DNA of 64,000 nucleotides, taken from contig JAICWO010000009.1 in NCBI GenBank assembly GCA_025934775.1, positions 62,001 to 126,000 of the forward strand, read 5' to 3'. Source of the stretch: Gemmatimonadaceae bacterium. GTDB taxonomy: Bacteria; Gemmatimonadota; Gemmatimonadetes; Gemmatimonadales; Gemmatimonadaceae. The notes beneath the pieces are model-generated. The model saw only the letters and a program-made list of their open reading frames with translations, made no database searches and had not been told where the DNA came from. This document shows, piece after piece, positions 26,944 through 34,860 of the stretch (the first letter of the stretch is position 1; each line of letters opens with the position of its first letter). The position numbers and the translations under genes are program-made.

Positions 26944-27245
26944 TGGGGAGCTGACAGCGAGCTGCCAGCTCCCGGCTCGGCTGTTCGCTATCAGCGACGG
27001 CTATCCGAGGAATGCGGAACGAAGCGTTGAATGGGTAGCGTGGGACCGCTCCCACTCCGCTTCGCTGGTGTTGCGACGTCAATCCGCGCGTGCCGAGACG
27101 CCGTCGTGCCGCGCGTGGCGTAAACGCCGCCGCAAGCCGACCACCGATCCCATCTCACACTTCCAAATCCCTCTGATAGCAGTCGCTGATAGCGAATAGC
27201 CGAGCTGCGAACTTCAGCTGTGAGCTCCCGCCGTCAGCTCTCAGC
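26944..27245. repeat. Degenerate long inverted repeat filling the gap between DUF2225 and upp
   Basis: The 314 bases between genes contain two arms that are reverse complements. The best core is 26975-27005 against 27175-27205: 31 bases, GCTCGGCT and TTCGCTATCAGCGAC flanked by GCTATC, with two mismatches. Weaker similarity continues outward through AGCTGAC-rich sequence on both sides. The 170 bases between the arms show no gene. It looks like a decayed palindromic or MITE-like element; no transposase is present. Confidence 0.75.
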
Positions 27246-27249
27246 GCCA

Positions 27250-27897
27250 CTATCTCGTGCCAAACAACCGATCTCCCGCATCACCCAAACCCGGCAGGAT
27301 ATATCCGTGCTCGTTCAACCCTCGGTCGAGCGCGGCGCAATACACGACGACGTCGGGATGCGCTTCCGCGAGGCGCCGCACACCCTCAGGTGCCGCGACC
27401 AGGCACATGAACCGTATCCGTGTCGCGCCGGCGCGCTTCAGCGATGATACCGCGGCCGCGGCGCTGCCGCCCGTCGCCAGCATCGGATCGAGAAGAAAGA
27501 AATCGCGCTCGGCCGCATCGCTCGGCACCTTGAAGTAGTAGTCGACCGGCTGAAGCGTGTCGTGATCGCGATACAAGCCAATGTGTCCGACGCGCGCACC
27601 TGGCACGAGGCGATAAATCCCTTCCACCATTCCCAGTCCAGCACGCAGGATCGGCACGAGCGTGAGCTTCTTCCCACTCACGCGCCGCCCGACCATGCGC
27701 TCGAGCGGCGTCTCGACCACCGCATCTTCGAGCGCGAGATCGCTCGTCGCTTCATACGCCATGAGCATCGCGATCTCGTCGACCAGCTCTTTGAAGATCT
27801 TGGTCGGTGTCTCGCGATCGCGAAGAATGCCCAGCTTGTGCTGCACCAGTGGGTGCGACACGATGCGAAGTGTAGGAAATGCGGGGGTGGTCTCCAT
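27250..27897 (-). CDS. upp: Uracil phosphoribosyltransferase
   Basis: 215 residues from ATG 27897; an in-frame ATG 22 codons upstream would add a poorly conserved leader. The PRPP motif [15 protein letters not shown], the flexible loop [11 protein letters not shown] and the C-terminal uracil-binding stretch [18 protein letters not shown] are all present. It salvages uracil to UMP, complementing the de novo gene pyrE in this window. It diverges from the YdcF-like gene. Confidence 0.95.
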   Translation of the reverse strand: METTPAFPTLRIVSHPLVQHKLGILRDRETPTKIFKELVDEIAMLMAYEATSDLALEDAVVETPLERMVGRRVSGKKLTLVPILRAGLGMVEGIYRLVPGARVGHIGLYRDHDTLQPVDYYFKVPSDAAERDFFLLDPMLATGGSAAAAVSSLKRAGATRIRFMCLVAAPEGVRRLAEAHPDVVVYCAALDRGLNEHGYILPGLGDAGDRLFGTR

Positions 27898-27992
27898 GGC
27901 GCGCAAAGTACTATTTTCGCGCTCATGATTGAATACCGAGCGCGAGTTTCCGCTCGCACGCACATCGGTCTGGCTCGAGCCATTTAGGCCAC

Positions 27993-28598
27993 GTGCTTCC
28001 TCGCCGAGAAACGAATTGGTGGCGGCTCGGTTGGCTGCTCGGGGCGTTCGCTGTTGGCGCGTGGCTCGCGTCGCTGGTGGGCGTGATCGTCTGGGAGCAC
28101 CGGGACACGGCGCACACGGCGTCGGCGATCGTCGTCCTCGGCGCGGCGCAGTACGGCGGCAAACCGTCGCCGGTGCTCCGCGCGCGGCTCGATCACGCGA
28201 TCGATCTCTGGCGCCGCCGCTTTGCGCCGACGCTCATCTTCACGGGCGGCACCGGGCAGCGCGACACGACGAGCGAAGCGGCCGTCGCGCAGCGGTACGC
28301 GATCGCCCGCGGCGTCCCGGCGAGAGCGATTCTCATCGAGAACTCCGGCCGCTCCACGACGGAGTCACTCGAGAACGTCGCGGCCCTGATGCAAGCCGAG
28401 CCCACGCGGCAAGTGATCCTCGTGAGCGATCCGTTTCACATGTTCCGGCTCTCGATCATCGCGCGACGCGTAGGGCTGCTGCCGAGCACGTCCCCCACGC
28501 TCACGAGCCCGATCTCGAAGAGTTGGCGACAATCGTGGAAGTACACGCTCGCCGAGTCGATCAAAGTGCCGGTGACGTTTTTGCTCGATCGGTCGTAG
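27993..28598 (+). CDS. YdcF/ElyC-like (DUF218) membrane-anchored protein
   Basis: 201 residues from a GTG start. One N-terminal membrane helix ([20 protein letters not shown]) is followed by the DUF218 domain: [36 protein letters not shown] and VSDPFHMFR. Family members such as SanA and ElyC act in envelope integrity and peptidoglycan precursor handling, with the domain in the periplasm. The biochemical activity is not settled. It is monocistronic as far as I can see. Confidence 0.85.
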   Translation: MLPRRETNWWRLGWLLGAFAVGAWLASLVGVIVWEHRDTAHTASAIVVLGAAQYGGKPSPVLRARLDHAIDLWRRRFAPTLIFTGGTGQRDTTSEAAVAQRYAIARGVPARAILIENSGRSTTESLENVAALMQAEPTRQVILVSDPFHMFRLSIIARRVGLLPSTSPTLTSPISKSWRQSWKYTLAESIKVPVTFLLDRS

Positions 28599-28738
28599 CC
28601 GCGACCTGACGAGAATGGGGATTGCAAGATGCGCGGAAACATGAAGCGGTCACGACAAACGATCGATTCACGTGATGCTCATGCGGCGCACAGCCATCAG
28701 GGTTCCTCAGCCCGAACTGACGGTGCAATTTACGATCA

Positions 28739-30052
28739 ATGCGAATCCCAATCGAATCATTCGAGCTGGCGAACGGACTCTTCGTGACGCTGTCGGAGGA
28801 TCACACCGCACCAATCGTCGCGGTGAACCTCTGGTACCATGTGGGATCCGCGAATGAGCCGCCGGGGCGAACGGGGTTCGCGCACCTGTTCGAGCACATG
28901 TTGTTTCAGGGCTCGGCCGACGTCGCGGCCAACGAGCATTTCGAGCTCGTGCAGCGCGCCGGCGGCACGCTGAACGGATCGACCTGGCTCGAGCGCACGA
29001 ATTATTACGAGACACTTCCCTCGAATCAGCTCGAGCTGGCGCTCTGGCTCGAAGCGAATCGCATGGGCAAGCTGCTGCCCGCGATGACGCAGCAGAAGCT
29101 CGACACGCAGCGCGACGTCGTGAAGAACGAGCGACGCTGGTCGATGGACAACCAGCCGTACGGCACGTGGATGGAACGACAGACGGCTCTCTGTTTTCCG
29201 CCGAGCCACCCGTTTCATCATTCGCTCATGGGATCGATGGAAGATCTGACCGCGGCCACCCTCGGGGACGTCGCGCAGTTCTTCAGCACGTACTACACGC
29301 CCGACAACGCCGTGCTCACGCTGGCCGGCGACATCGATCCCACCGAAGCGAGGCAGCTCATCGAGCGCCACTTCGGCGCCGTCCCGCGTGGGCGCGGAAA
29401 GCCGCCGCTGCCCGACATGTCGCTGCCGCCGACGTTCGGCCAATGGAAGCGCGAAGTGGTGCCGGACGACGTGATGCTTCCCCGACTCTTTCTCGCCTTC
29501 CGCTCGCCCGCGTTCGGCACCGACGAGTATTTCCCGGCGAGCGTGTGCGGCGCGATTCTCGGACTGCGCGCCGGCAGCCGCCTTCGCCGGCGCCTCGTGC
29601 GCGAGCGGCAGATCGCGGCCGACGTCTCGGCGTTCACCTATGATCTGGCGAAGGGGAGCGACCTGCTCGTGGTGGATGCGACAGCGCGCCCCGGCGTCCC
29701 GGCGGAGCAACTCGAGCAGGAAGTCGCGTTCGAGATCGACGCGCTCGTGCGCGACGGCGTCGACAATGCCGAGGTCGATCGCGCGGTCGCCCTGATCCAG
29801 ACGATGTTCGTGAGCTCGATGCAGCAGGCGAGCGAGCGCGCCGATCGTCTCTCGCTCTATGCGACGTACTTTCGAAACTCTGAATTCATCAACGATGAAG
29901 TCGATCGGTATCGCGCCGTGACCACGGATGGCGTGAATCGCTTCATCCACGAACGCCTCGGCGAGGATAATCGCGCGAGCCTGCTCTTCGTGCCGCGCGA
30001 CGATGCCCCGGGCGAGCTCGCGGGAGCCGGCGCGGCGGAGGCGGCACGATGA
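28739..30052 (+). CDS. M16 family zinc peptidase (catalytic member)
   Basis: 437 residues. The inverted zinc motif HLFEH (His49, Glu52, His53) is present, with the downstream third ligand in DVVKNERRW, so this chain should be active. Both M16 half-domains are seen. No signal peptide is visible from this ATG, although most bacterial homologues in such pairs are secreted; the start lies 140 bases after the previous gene and could be mis-set. Its stop overlaps the start of the partner M16 gene, as expected for an obligate heterodimer (PqqL/YmxG-like). Confidence 0.9.
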   Translation: MRIPIESFELANGLFVTLSEDHTAPIVAVNLWYHVGSANEPPGRTGFAHLFEHMLFQGSADVAANEHFELVQRAGGTLNGSTWLERTNYYETLPSNQLELALWLEANRMGKLLPAMTQQKLDTQRDVVKNERRWSMDNQPYGTWMERQTALCFPPSHPFHHSLMGSMEDLTAATLGDVAQFFSTYYTPDNAVLTLAGDIDPTEARQLIERHFGAVPRGRGKPPLPDMSLPPTFGQWKREVVPDDVMLPRLFLAFRSPAFGTDEYFPASVCGAILGLRAGSRLRRRLVRERQIAADVSAFTYDLAKGSDLLVVDATARPGVPAEQLEQEVAFEIDALVRDGVDNAEVDRAVALIQTMFVSSMQQASERADRLSLYATYFRNSEFINDEVDRYRAVTTDGVNRFIHERLGEDNRASLLFVPRDDAPGELAGAGAAEAAR

Positions 30053-31428
30053 CCGCCGCTTCGGTCCCGAGCACGCGCCCGATTCCTGGGGCGCCGCGCG
30101 CGTATCACTTCCCCCGCTTCGAGCGGCGCCGGCTCGAGAACGGCATCGAGCTGATCGTCGCGCCGGTGCACAAGCTGCCGCTCGTTACGGTCGCGGTGCT
30201 CATCGACGCCGGCGCGGTGTGCGACACGGCAGGACGCGAGGGTACGGCGCAACTCACGGCGAAGCTGCTGCTCGAGGGCACGCAAACCAGCGATGGCGCG
30301 GAGCTCACGGAACGCTTCGAGCGACTCGGCGCCTCCGTCGACGCCGCGGCGGATTGGGATGCGGCGGCCGTCACGCTCACCGCGATGTCGGAGCGCCTTC
30401 CGCAGGCCATGGGGATTCTTGGCGAGATGCTGCGCACGCCGGCATTCCGACAGCGCGAAGTGGAGCGACTCAAGGCGGAGCGAATGGCCGAGCTGCTGCA
30501 GCTTCGCGCCGAGCCGCGCGGTCTCGCCGACGAGCTGTTCTCACGATTCGTGTACACGCCGGATTCGCGATTTGCCAAGCCCGAAGGCGGCGAGAGCGAC
30601 GCCGTCGAGGCGGTCGATCGCGAGCAGATTCTCGCATTCTACGAAACGCGATATCTGCCCGGCGGCACGACGGTGATCGTCACCGGCGACATCACTGCCG
30701 ATCGCGCCGAAGGGCTCGTCCGCGAAACGCTAGGCTCGTGGAGCGGCGGCGCGCCCCCGCGTGTGGTCGGCGACGACCTGCCGCGCAGCCGGGACCGGGC
30801 GGTGCACATCATCGCGAAGAGCGACGCGCCGCAGTCGGAGATTCGCATCGGGCACGTCGGCATTCCGCGCAATCACCCGGACTTCTTTCCGGTGAATGTG
30901 ATGAATGCGATCCTCGGCGGACTTTTCAATTCTCGAATCAATCTCAATCTTCGCGAGGCCCACGCCTACACGTACGGTGCGTTCTCGTCGTTCGAGTGGC
31001 GGCGGCAGGCGGGGCCGTTTACCGTCTCGACCGCGGTGCGCTCCGATGTCACCGACGCCGCGGCGCGCGAAATATTGACCGAGATCGACCGGATTCGCGC
31101 CGAGCCGATCGGGCCCGACGAGCTGTCGCTGGCGACCAGCTACCTGGATGGCGTTTTCCCGATTCGCTTCGAAACGACAGCGTCAATCGCCGCCGCGCTC
31201 GCGGTTCTCGTGACGCACGGGCTGCCAAAGGACTATTACGACAGTTATCGGCAGCGCGTCCGCACGATCACCGTCGATCAGATTCTCTCAGCCGCGCAGA
31301 CGTATCTGCATCCGGACATGCTGCAAATGGTCGTCGTCGGCGCGCCCGACGCGATTCGAATGCCGCTGGACGCGCTCGGCTTTGGGCCGGTGATGACGTA
31401 CGACACGCTGGGGAAGCCGATCGCATGA
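30049..31428 (+). CDS. M16 family peptidase-like protein without the zinc motif
   Basis: 459 residues with the M16 fold (DAGAVCDTAGREGTAQLTAK in the place of the active-site helix). The HxxEH motif is absent; only GTAQLTAKLLLEG stands at that position. It is therefore the non-catalytic subunit, paired with the active chain encoded immediately upstream (ATGA overlap). The glycine-rich loop of the C-terminal half (GGLFNSRINLNLREAHAYTY) is well kept, which in M16 heterodimers belongs to the regulatory subunit. The stop overlaps the Nudix gene start. Confidence 0.9.
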   Translation: MTAASVPSTRPIPGAPRAYHFPRFERRRLENGIELIVAPVHKLPLVTVAVLIDAGAVCDTAGREGTAQLTAKLLLEGTQTSDGAELTERFERLGASVDAAADWDAAAVTLTAMSERLPQAMGILGEMLRTPAFRQREVERLKAERMAELLQLRAEPRGLADELFSRFVYTPDSRFAKPEGGESDAVEAVDREQILAFYETRYLPGGTTVIVTGDITADRAEGLVRETLGSWSGGAPPRVVGDDLPRSRDRAVHIIAKSDAPQSEIRIGHVGIPRNHPDFFPVNVMNAILGGLFNSRINLNLREAHAYTYGAFSSFEWRRQAGPFTVSTAVRSDVTDAAAREILTEIDRIRAEPIGPDELSLATSYLDGVFPIRFETTASIAAALAVLVTHGLPKDYYDSYRQRVRTITVDQILSAAQTYLHPDMLQMVVVGAPDAIRMPLDALGFGPVMTYDTLGKPIA

Positions 31429-31997
31429 GCGCTGATCAGAGTCACGGCGTCGAGCCTGGTCAAATCAGCCACCGCCGCGTGCACACCGGGCGTATCATCA
31501 CGCTCGACACAGATACGGTGCGCTTTCCGGACGGCTCCATCGGCGAGATGGACATGGTGCACCATCCCGGCGCGAGCGCGGTCGTTCCGTTCGTGAGCGA
31601 TCCGCACGGCGAGGATCCGCAGATCCTGCTGTTGAAGCAGTATCGCTACGCCGCCGGTCAGTACTTGTATGAGATTCCTGCCGGCCGGCTCGACTCGGGC
31701 GAAGCGCCGCCGGACTGTGCCATGCGCGAGCTTCGCGAAGAAACGGGCTGTACGGCCGAACGGATCGAATTCCTCACGACGATTCTCACGACGCCGGGGT
31801 TCAGCGACGAGCGAATTCATCTATTCATGGCCATCGGCCTCACGCGTGGCGAGACGCAGCACGAGGCGGATGAGTTCATGACAGTCGAGGCCGTAAGCCT
31901 CTCCCACGCTCTGCGGTTGATCGAAAAGGGGGAGATTTCAGACGCGAAGACCGCGCTCGGACTGCTCTTCGCCGCCGGATTCCGCGCGAACCGCTGA
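31425..31997 (+). CDS. Nudix hydrolase, ADP-ribose pyrophosphatase-like
   Basis: 190 residues. The Nudix box GRLDSGEAPPDCAMRELREE with TGC following matches Gx5Ex7REUxEExGU. The preceding strand QYRYAAGQYLYEIPAGR is characteristic of ADP-ribose pyrophosphatases (NudF). It hydrolyses nucleoside diphosphate derivatives to clear toxic or signalling nucleotides. It is the third gene of an overlapping cluster with the two M16 genes (start overlap with the second, ATGA), although no functional link is evident. Confidence 0.92.
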   Translation: MSADQSHGVEPGQISHRRVHTGRIITLDTDTVRFPDGSIGEMDMVHHPGASAVVPFVSDPHGEDPQILLLKQYRYAAGQYLYEIPAGRLDSGEAPPDCAMRELREETGCTAERIEFLTTILTTPGFSDERIHLFMAIGLTRGETQHEADEFMTVEAVSLSHALRLIEKGEISDAKTALGLLFAAGFRANR

Positions 31998-32141
31998 CTG
32001 GCGCAGGAAACGCTCGGCTCGCGCCGTGTGTCAAAACGGAGACATTCGGAGACCCCTGCGCGCCCTAGTTTGTCCAGATTCGTGGACGACGCACGGTTCG
32101 ACCGAATCGCCGCTGAGCACGATAAGACGTTTTCTACCAAT

Positions 32142-32172
32142 GGGTTAACAGCGAACCGCCGTATTCGTCTAA
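32142..32172 (+). promoter_or_regulatory. Possible ECF-type promoter upstream of the sigma factor gene
   Basis: GGGTTAAC (32142-32149), 16 bases, then CGTCTAA (32166-32172). The -10 element CGTCTAA is the form preferred by several ECF sigma factors, which often drive their own genes. The -35 half does not match the common GGAAC type, so confidence is low. The sigma gene ATG is 117 bases downstream, after two hairpins (32235-32250 and about 32267-32281). Confidence 0.35.
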
Positions 32173-32288
32173 TAGGCATACGGTCTGCTTTTTCGCCGTA
32201 CCGAAGAATCTGAGAATCGGAGCACTGAGAGACGGGTCTAGTCTCTCGGGTCGTTTCCTTCTGCAGTGCCGAGGGGGCACGGGCGAAC

Positions 32289-32924
32289 ATGGCTGAAGTC
32301 GCAATCAAACGGGCGCCGTTGCCTGGACAGGCGACGAGAGAAAGGCTGCGCGCGCAGGACGACGCGGAAGTGGTTGCGGCGTTCCTGGGCGGCGAAGAGC
32401 GCGCCTTTCAGGAATTGGTCGAGCGATATCAGACGCGGCTGTTGAACTTCATCTATCGCACGATCGGCGATCGCGAGAAGGCGGAAGATCTCGTGCAGGA
32501 GGTCTTCATTCGGGTGTATCGCCACATTCATCGCTTCGATCGAACGAAGAAGTTCTCGACGTGGGTTTACACGATCGCGTCCAATCTCGCCAAGAACGAG
32601 CTCCGCAATCGCTCGCGGAACCCGCTCGTGCTCTTCCAGACCATCCGCGGTAACTGGGACGAAGAGGACCGTCCTCTGCAGTTCGAAGACAGCACCGCGC
32701 GTCCGGACGACATGTTCCGGAAGCGGCATCTTCGCGAGCTGGTCGAAGAGACGGTCGCCAAGCTCCCCGAGCATCACCGGCAAGTGTTCGTGCTGCGGGA
32801 GCTCGAAGGAAAGTCGTACGAGGAGATCGCGGAGATCACGGACTGCAACCTGGGCACCGTGAAGTCGCGGCTGAATCGCGCCCGCAACGCATTCGCGTCG
32901 ATCATCGAGCCGAAGATCGACTGA
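32289..32924 (+). CDS. ECF-like RNA polymerase sigma factor
   Basis: 211 residues. Sigma-70 region 2 spans about residues 35-100 (FQELVERYQTRLLNFIYR, then AEDLVQEVFIRVYRHI). Region 4 is at the C-terminus (LPEHHRQVFVLRELEGKSYE, then NLGTVKSRLNRARNAF). There is no region 3. This is the two-domain extracytoplasmic-function type, closest by eye to the SigE/SigW-like group. A zinc-finger anti-sigma candidate follows 240 bases later, but a terminator separates them. Confidence 0.92.
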   Translation: MAEVAIKRAPLPGQATRERLRAQDDAEVVAAFLGGEERAFQELVERYQTRLLNFIYRTIGDREKAEDLVQEVFIRVYRHIHRFDRTKKFSTWVYTIASNLAKNELRNRSRNPLVLFQTIRGNWDEEDRPLQFEDSTARPDDMFRKRHLRELVEETVAKLPEHHRQVFVLRELEGKSYEEIAEITDCNLGTVKSRLNRARNAFASIIEPKID

Positions 32925-32986
32925 GGGCCGCGGAGCGGACGTGACCGCGACGGACGTGCGGAGTCGTCAGTAGTGAGACGAAAATG

Positions 32987-33025
32987 GGAGGTCCTGGCTT
33001 GCGTCGAGCCGGGATCTCCTTTTTT
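32987..33025 (+). terminator. Rho-independent terminator after the sigma factor gene
   Basis: GGAGGTCCTGGCT (32987-32999) pairs with AGCCGGGATCTCC (33007-33019) through a 7-base loop, 13 pairs including two G-U, followed by six T. This is a strong intrinsic terminator 62 bases after the sigma stop codon and 140 bases before the anti-sigma gene. Confidence 0.85.
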
Positions 33026-33165
33026 GTGATGACGGCCTTCAGTCCGCGCTCCGCGGTTTCCGGCCGCCGCACTCGCCAGAGCGGGTTCGGTGGTGTAGTC
33101 TGGAACTGGTCCTGCGTCGACGGGTACGCAAGGTCGAACCGAGTAGCGAAGATCGAGAGTCTCTG

Positions 33166-33705
33166 ATGGATTGTCGCGAGTTTCGAAACAAACACGTTGG
33201 GTTCGTCGACGACCTGCTCCCCGCCGTCGACATGGAGCGGATGCTGCGGCATCTGACCGTGTGCTCGAAGTGCTCGCGTCAGGACACGGCGGTTCGGCGA
33301 AGCCTGTTGTTGGTGCGGAACCTCCCCGCGATCGAGCCATCGGCAGATTTCATGGCGCGGCTCAACGCGCGTCTAGGCGCCATGGGACCGGCGGCGCGCG
33401 CCGACGTCATCGCGCCGCGTGCACACCTTGCATCGCTGGGCACGTTCGCGGCGATTGCCGCTGGCTTGGCGGCGGTCGCGTATCTCTCGCTCGAGACGAC
33501 GCATTATTTCGCGCCCGATCCAATTGCGCAGGTCGCGCCGATGGTCGCGCAGGCGGCGGACACCGCGTCCGCGCCGATGGCCAACGCGGCGTACGTCGCA
33601 TCCATGTCGACCGGCATGACCGTATGGCCGGCGGTGCTCATGGTGGGGCAGGCACCCGTGCGTTTTGCGAGCCTCGAGTTCCACGACACCGAGCAGACGC
33701 GATAA
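33166..33705 (+). CDS. Zinc-finger anti-sigma factor
   Basis: 179 residues. The N-terminal HxxxCxxC motif (His29, Cys33, Cys36, in HLTVCSKC) with Cys3 upstream is the zinc-anti-sigma (zf-HC2) signature. A single membrane helix follows at about residues 88-106 (LGTFAAIAAGLAAVAYLSL), with the C-terminal 70 residues presumably outside the cytoplasm as sensor. It would sequester the ECF sigma factor encoded upstream. Unlike the usual overlapping pair, the two genes are separated by a terminator, so this gene needs its own promoter. A second terminator follows it. Confidence 0.85.
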   Translation: MDCREFRNKHVGFVDDLLPAVDMERMLRHLTVCSKCSRQDTAVRRSLLLVRNLPAIEPSADFMARLNARLGAMGPAARADVIAPRAHLASLGTFAAIAAGLAAVAYLSLETTHYFAPDPIAQVAPMVAQAADTASAPMANAAYVASMSTGMTVWPAVLMVGQAPVRFASLEFHDTEQTR

Positions 33706-33716
33706 CACGGAACGGT

Positions 33717-33739
33717 AATCGGCGACTAGCCGATTTTTT
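33717..33739 (+). terminator. Rho-independent terminator of the anti-sigma gene
   Basis: AATCGGC (33717-33723), 5-base loop, GCCGATT, then four more T (33736-33739). It ends the anti-sigma transcript. Its T-tract is immediately reused as the -35 region of the holA promoter. Confidence 0.8.
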
Positions 33740-33767
33740 GTTCCACCCCGCGGCGCGCTCGTATATT
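33738..33767 (+). promoter_or_regulatory. Promoter of holA, probably giving a leaderless mRNA
   Basis: TTGTTC (33738-33743), 18-base spacer, TATATT (33762-33767). The start would fall at or within a few bases of the holA ATG at 33774, so the mRNA would have little or no leader and no ribosome-binding site is visible. The -35 hexamer begins in the T run of the preceding terminator. Confidence 0.6.
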
Positions 33768-33773
33768 GAGCGC

Positions 33774-34841
33774 ATGCCGCCCGCCGCCGACACCAAAGTG
33801 CTGCGCGCCGCCATCAAGGAGCGGAGCTTCGCGCCCGCGTACTATCTCTACGGCGACGACGACTACCTGAAGGACGAGGAGCTGCGGCGCGTGATCGATG
33901 CGGCCGTCGAGCCGGCAACGCGCGACTTCAACTTCGAGGTGCTGCGCGGTGCCGCTCCCGATCTCGACGCCGAGACGCTCGGATCGATCGTGAGCACGCC
34001 GCCGATGATGGCCGAACGGCGCGTGGTCGTGATCCGAGACGTTGGCGCGCTCAAGAAAGATGCACGCGCGATGCTCGACAAGTATCTCCAGAACCCCGCG
34101 CCGGACCTGCTGCTGTTGCTCATCGCACCAGCTGGCGCAAAGCCGGACAAGGCACTCCTCGCCGCCACGATCCCGATCGAGTACGAGCCGCTGAGCGGCG
34201 AGCGGATTCCGCGGTGGATCGTGTACTACGTCGAGCACGACCTGCACACGACGATCACCGGAGGCGCCGTCACGCTGCTTCAGGAGGCAGTCGGGACGGA
34301 TCTGGCGCAGCTCCGGATCGAGCTCGACAAAGTCGCCAGCTTCACGAATGGCGGTGCGATCAACGAAGGCGCGGTGTCGGCCGTGGTCGGCATCCGTCCC
34401 GGCGAGACGATGGGCGATTTCCTCGACGCCGTGGCGCGACGTGACGCGGCCGCCGCGGTCGCGCTGCTGCCCGGTGTGCTCCAGCAGCCCAAAACGTCGT
34501 CGGTGCAGATCGTGATGGCGCTGGCGGCGCAGACACTCGCCACGGGCTGGGCGCAGGCGGCCCGCGAGCGCGGAACGCCTCCGTCGCGGCTGACGGGCGA
34601 TCTTTTCAGTCTGCTCAAGGAATCCGGATCCGTGATGACCGGCCGAGCCTGGGGCGAGTTCGTCGCGGCGTGCGTGCGTGCCTCGGAGCAGTGGACGGCG
34701 CGCAATATCGACGAAGCGCTCGAGGCGTTACTCGAGGCCGACGCGGCGCTCAAGGGCACGCGGCTGTCGTCGGACGAGCAACTGCTCTCGACCCTGGTGC
34801 TCACCATGTGCGGCGCCCCGTCGCGGCGACGCGCGGCGTAA
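33774..34841 (+). CDS. holA: DNA polymerase III delta subunit
   Basis: 355 residues. It begins with the AAA+-like N-terminal domain (SFAPAYYLYGDDDYLKDEEL), has the region RRVVVIRDVGALKK and the helical collar domain (QLRIELDKVASFTNGGAINE, then VVGIRPGETMGDFLDAV). Delta opens the DnaN clamp and loads it on primed DNA as part of the clamp loader. Degenerate Walker motifs are normal for HolA. I use the ATG at 33774, just beyond a promoter -10; the long upstream frame is a shadow of the anti-sigma gene. Followed after 19 bases by the SPOR gene. Confidence 0.93.
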   Translation: MPPAADTKVLRAAIKERSFAPAYYLYGDDDYLKDEELRRVIDAAVEPATRDFNFEVLRGAAPDLDAETLGSIVSTPPMMAERRVVVIRDVGALKKDARAMLDKYLQNPAPDLLLLLIAPAGAKPDKALLAATIPIEYEPLSGERIPRWIVYYVEHDLHTTITGGAVTLLQEAVGTDLAQLRIELDKVASFTNGGAINEGAVSAVVGIRPGETMGDFLDAVARRDAAAAVALLPGVLQQPKTSSVQIVMALAAQTLATGWAQAARERGTPPSRLTGDLFSLLKESGSVMTGRAWGEFVAACVRASEQWTARNIDEALEALLEADAALKGTRLSSDEQLLSTLVLTMCGAPSRRRAA

Positions 34842-34860
34842 GCGTTACGAGAATTTATAT

